A stretch of 14,460 nucleotides of DNA from Acidobacteriota bacterium (lineage in GTDB: Bacteria; Acidobacteriota; Blastocatellia; Pyrinomonadales; Pyrinomonadaceae), in NCBI GenBank assembly GCA_023415725.1, contig JAEZJR010000126.1, positions 1 to 14,460 of the forward strand. The letters run 5' to 3'. The translations under genes were made by a program, and so were the position numbers. The notes below the pieces were generated by a model. The model searched no databases. It had not been told where the DNA came from and saw only the letters and a program-made list of their open reading frames with translations. Shown here one piece after another: positions 13,629-14,460 of the stretch; within the stretch, counting starts at the first letter, position 1, and each line of letters opens with the position of its first letter.

Positions 13629-14460
13629 ATGAAGCAATTCGCTTTCGCCGTCGTGGTTTTGGGGTTAGCGTCTGCAGCCTCATTCGGTCAGGCTTCGCGC
13701 GTGCGTGTGGTCCCGACGCCCACGCCCAAGGCCCCCACGATCCAAAACGATACGGCCCGCCCGTCTACGGAGCGTCGCCCGCCGGTTCTCGCGGCTCCCA
13801 ACGGCAGCCGTCCCCAACCGAGCGCTACTGCGACACCGTCTACCGGCGGCGGCCTCGGCGACAGCGACGAAGAGATCAAGGTCGAGACGAACCTCGTCAC
13901 GATGCCCGTCTCCGTGCTCGACCGCGACGGCCGTTTCGTCTCGGGCCTCTCGCAGCGCGACTTCCAGATCTTCGAGAATGGCGCACAGCAAAAGATCGAG
14001 TACTTCCAGTCCGTCGAGCAGCCGTTCACGGTCATCCTGATGATCGACGTTAGCCCCTCGACGCAGTTCCGCATCGATGAGATCCAGAACGCCGCGATCA
14101 GCTTCGTCGACCAGCTCCGGCCGAACGACAAGGTCATGGTGCTGTCGTTCGACGAGCACGTCCGTGTTCTGAGCGAGCCAACCAACAACCGTGCTCAGCT
14201 CCGTTCCGCGATCCGTATGGCGGAGTTCGGCGACGGCACGAGCCTATATGAGGCGGTCGACAATGCTCTCAACCGTCAACTCGCCCGCATCCAGGGCCGT
14301 AAGGCGATCGTGTTGTTCACCGACGGCGTCGACACCACGTCCCGCCGGGCCGATATCCAGAGTACCCTGGCCGACGTAGAGGAAAGCGACGCCCTTGTTT
14401 ACCCGATCCGCTACAACACCCAGCGGGACATTTACGCTGGCGGCGGAGGCGGGATGGGCT
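13629..14460 (+). CDS. Secreted VWA-domain protein of the acidobacterial VWFA-related type, 5' part
   Basis: The frame is open to the right edge (277 complete codons visible), so the 3' end is missing. A signal peptide (MKQFAFAVVVLGLASAASFG) is followed by a Pro/Thr/Arg-rich low-complexity linker (about 24-75). A beta-strand segment starting IKVETNLVTMPVSVLDRDG, then GLSQRDFQIFENG, matches the region that precedes the VWA domain in the acidobacterial VWFA-related family (TIGR03436-type). The VWA domain begins at about 133. Its metal site (MIDAS) is complete: D140-V-S142-P-S144, T204 (GDGTSLYEAV) and D232 (LFTDGVD). It probably acts outside the cytoplasm in metal-dependent protein binding. GGAG (13615-13618) stands 10 nt before the ATG. 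The family suggests an acidobacterial host. Confidence 0.93.
   Translation, partial: MKQFAFAVVVLGLASAASFGQASRVRVVPTPTPKAPTIQNDTARPSTERRPPVLAAPNGSRPQPSATATPSTGGGLGDSDEEIKVETNLVTMPVSVLDRDGRFVSGLSQRDFQIFENGAQQKIEYFQSVEQPFTVILMIDVSPSTQFRIDEIQNAAISFVDQLRPNDKVMVLSFDEHVRVLSEPTNNRAQLRSAIRMAEFGDGTSLYEAVDNALNRQLARIQGRKAIVLFTDGVDTTSRRADIQSTLADVEESDALVYPIRYNTQRDIYAGGGGGMG

Noticed and set aside
13680..14188. Long minus-strand frames opposite the VWA gene
   Set aside because: They are rich in Arg/Asp/Glu as expected for antisense of GC-rich codons, while the plus strand encodes a signal peptide and complete MIDAS motif.
1..14460. Defence island, phage, insertion sequence, CRISPR, tRNA or rRNA
   Set aside because: No transposase, integrase, regularly spaced direct repeats, cloverleaf or rRNA-like segment was seen on reading both strands; the genes are mostly housekeeping or envelope functions.

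Overview
The window looks like chromosomal core sequence from an Acidobacteriota bacterium, most likely class Blastocatellia (Pyrinomonadaceae-like). This rests on a VWA protein of the acidobacterial VWFA-related type at the right edge, small Ser/Asn-rich lipoproteins, moderately high GC coding sequence, GTG starts and the general gene mix. It is an inference from protein style, since no rRNA or marker phylogeny is available here. I see no CRISPR array, phage gene, transposase, tRNA or rRNA.

Left part (1-2766): the 3' end of a FlaR-type P-loop kinase overlaps a GNAT acetyltransferase by a TAATG stop/start. These converge on a small zinc-ribbon membrane protein, which is divergent from thymidine kinase (tdk). 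A SnoaL-like protein follows and converges, across a bidirectional terminator, on a putative lipoprotein with a PsbP/DcrB-like domain.

Middle (2913-7385): an unrecognised putative exported protein, then a large CPA2/Kef-type cation:proton antiporter with RCK domains, convergent with uvrC (excinuclease subunit C, with all its Fe-S and catalytic residues). A good intrinsic terminator for the antiporter transcript lies inside the antisense of the uvrC 3' end.

Intergenic block (7386-7813): the most unusual stretch. It holds a nearly perfect 38-nt palindrome, an apparently unannotated 27-codon membrane-peptide gene with a strong Shine-Dalgarno, and a divergent promoter region in which the same 10-nt element (GACCTATAAA) occurs once on each strand. 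The rightward gene is a two-helix DUF5654-like protein.

Right part (8205-14460): a Sua5/YrdC tRNA threonylcarbamoyladenosine enzyme shares its stop region with a convergent ArnT-like glycosyltransferase. Then come a Gfo/Idh/MocA oxidoreductase resembling the UDP-GlcNAc 3-dehydrogenase family, a bidirectional terminator, an unrecognised conserved-looking cytosolic protein, a cytoplasmic beta-lactamase-fold serine hydrolase, and the 5' part of the secreted VWA protein.

Gene order is mostly single genes in alternating orientation, so little operon logic links them. I found no convincing new multi-gene system. The best leads are the 7386-7813 block, the hairpin core shared between the two terminators at 5550 and 11802, and a possible amidohydrolase remnant at 5456.
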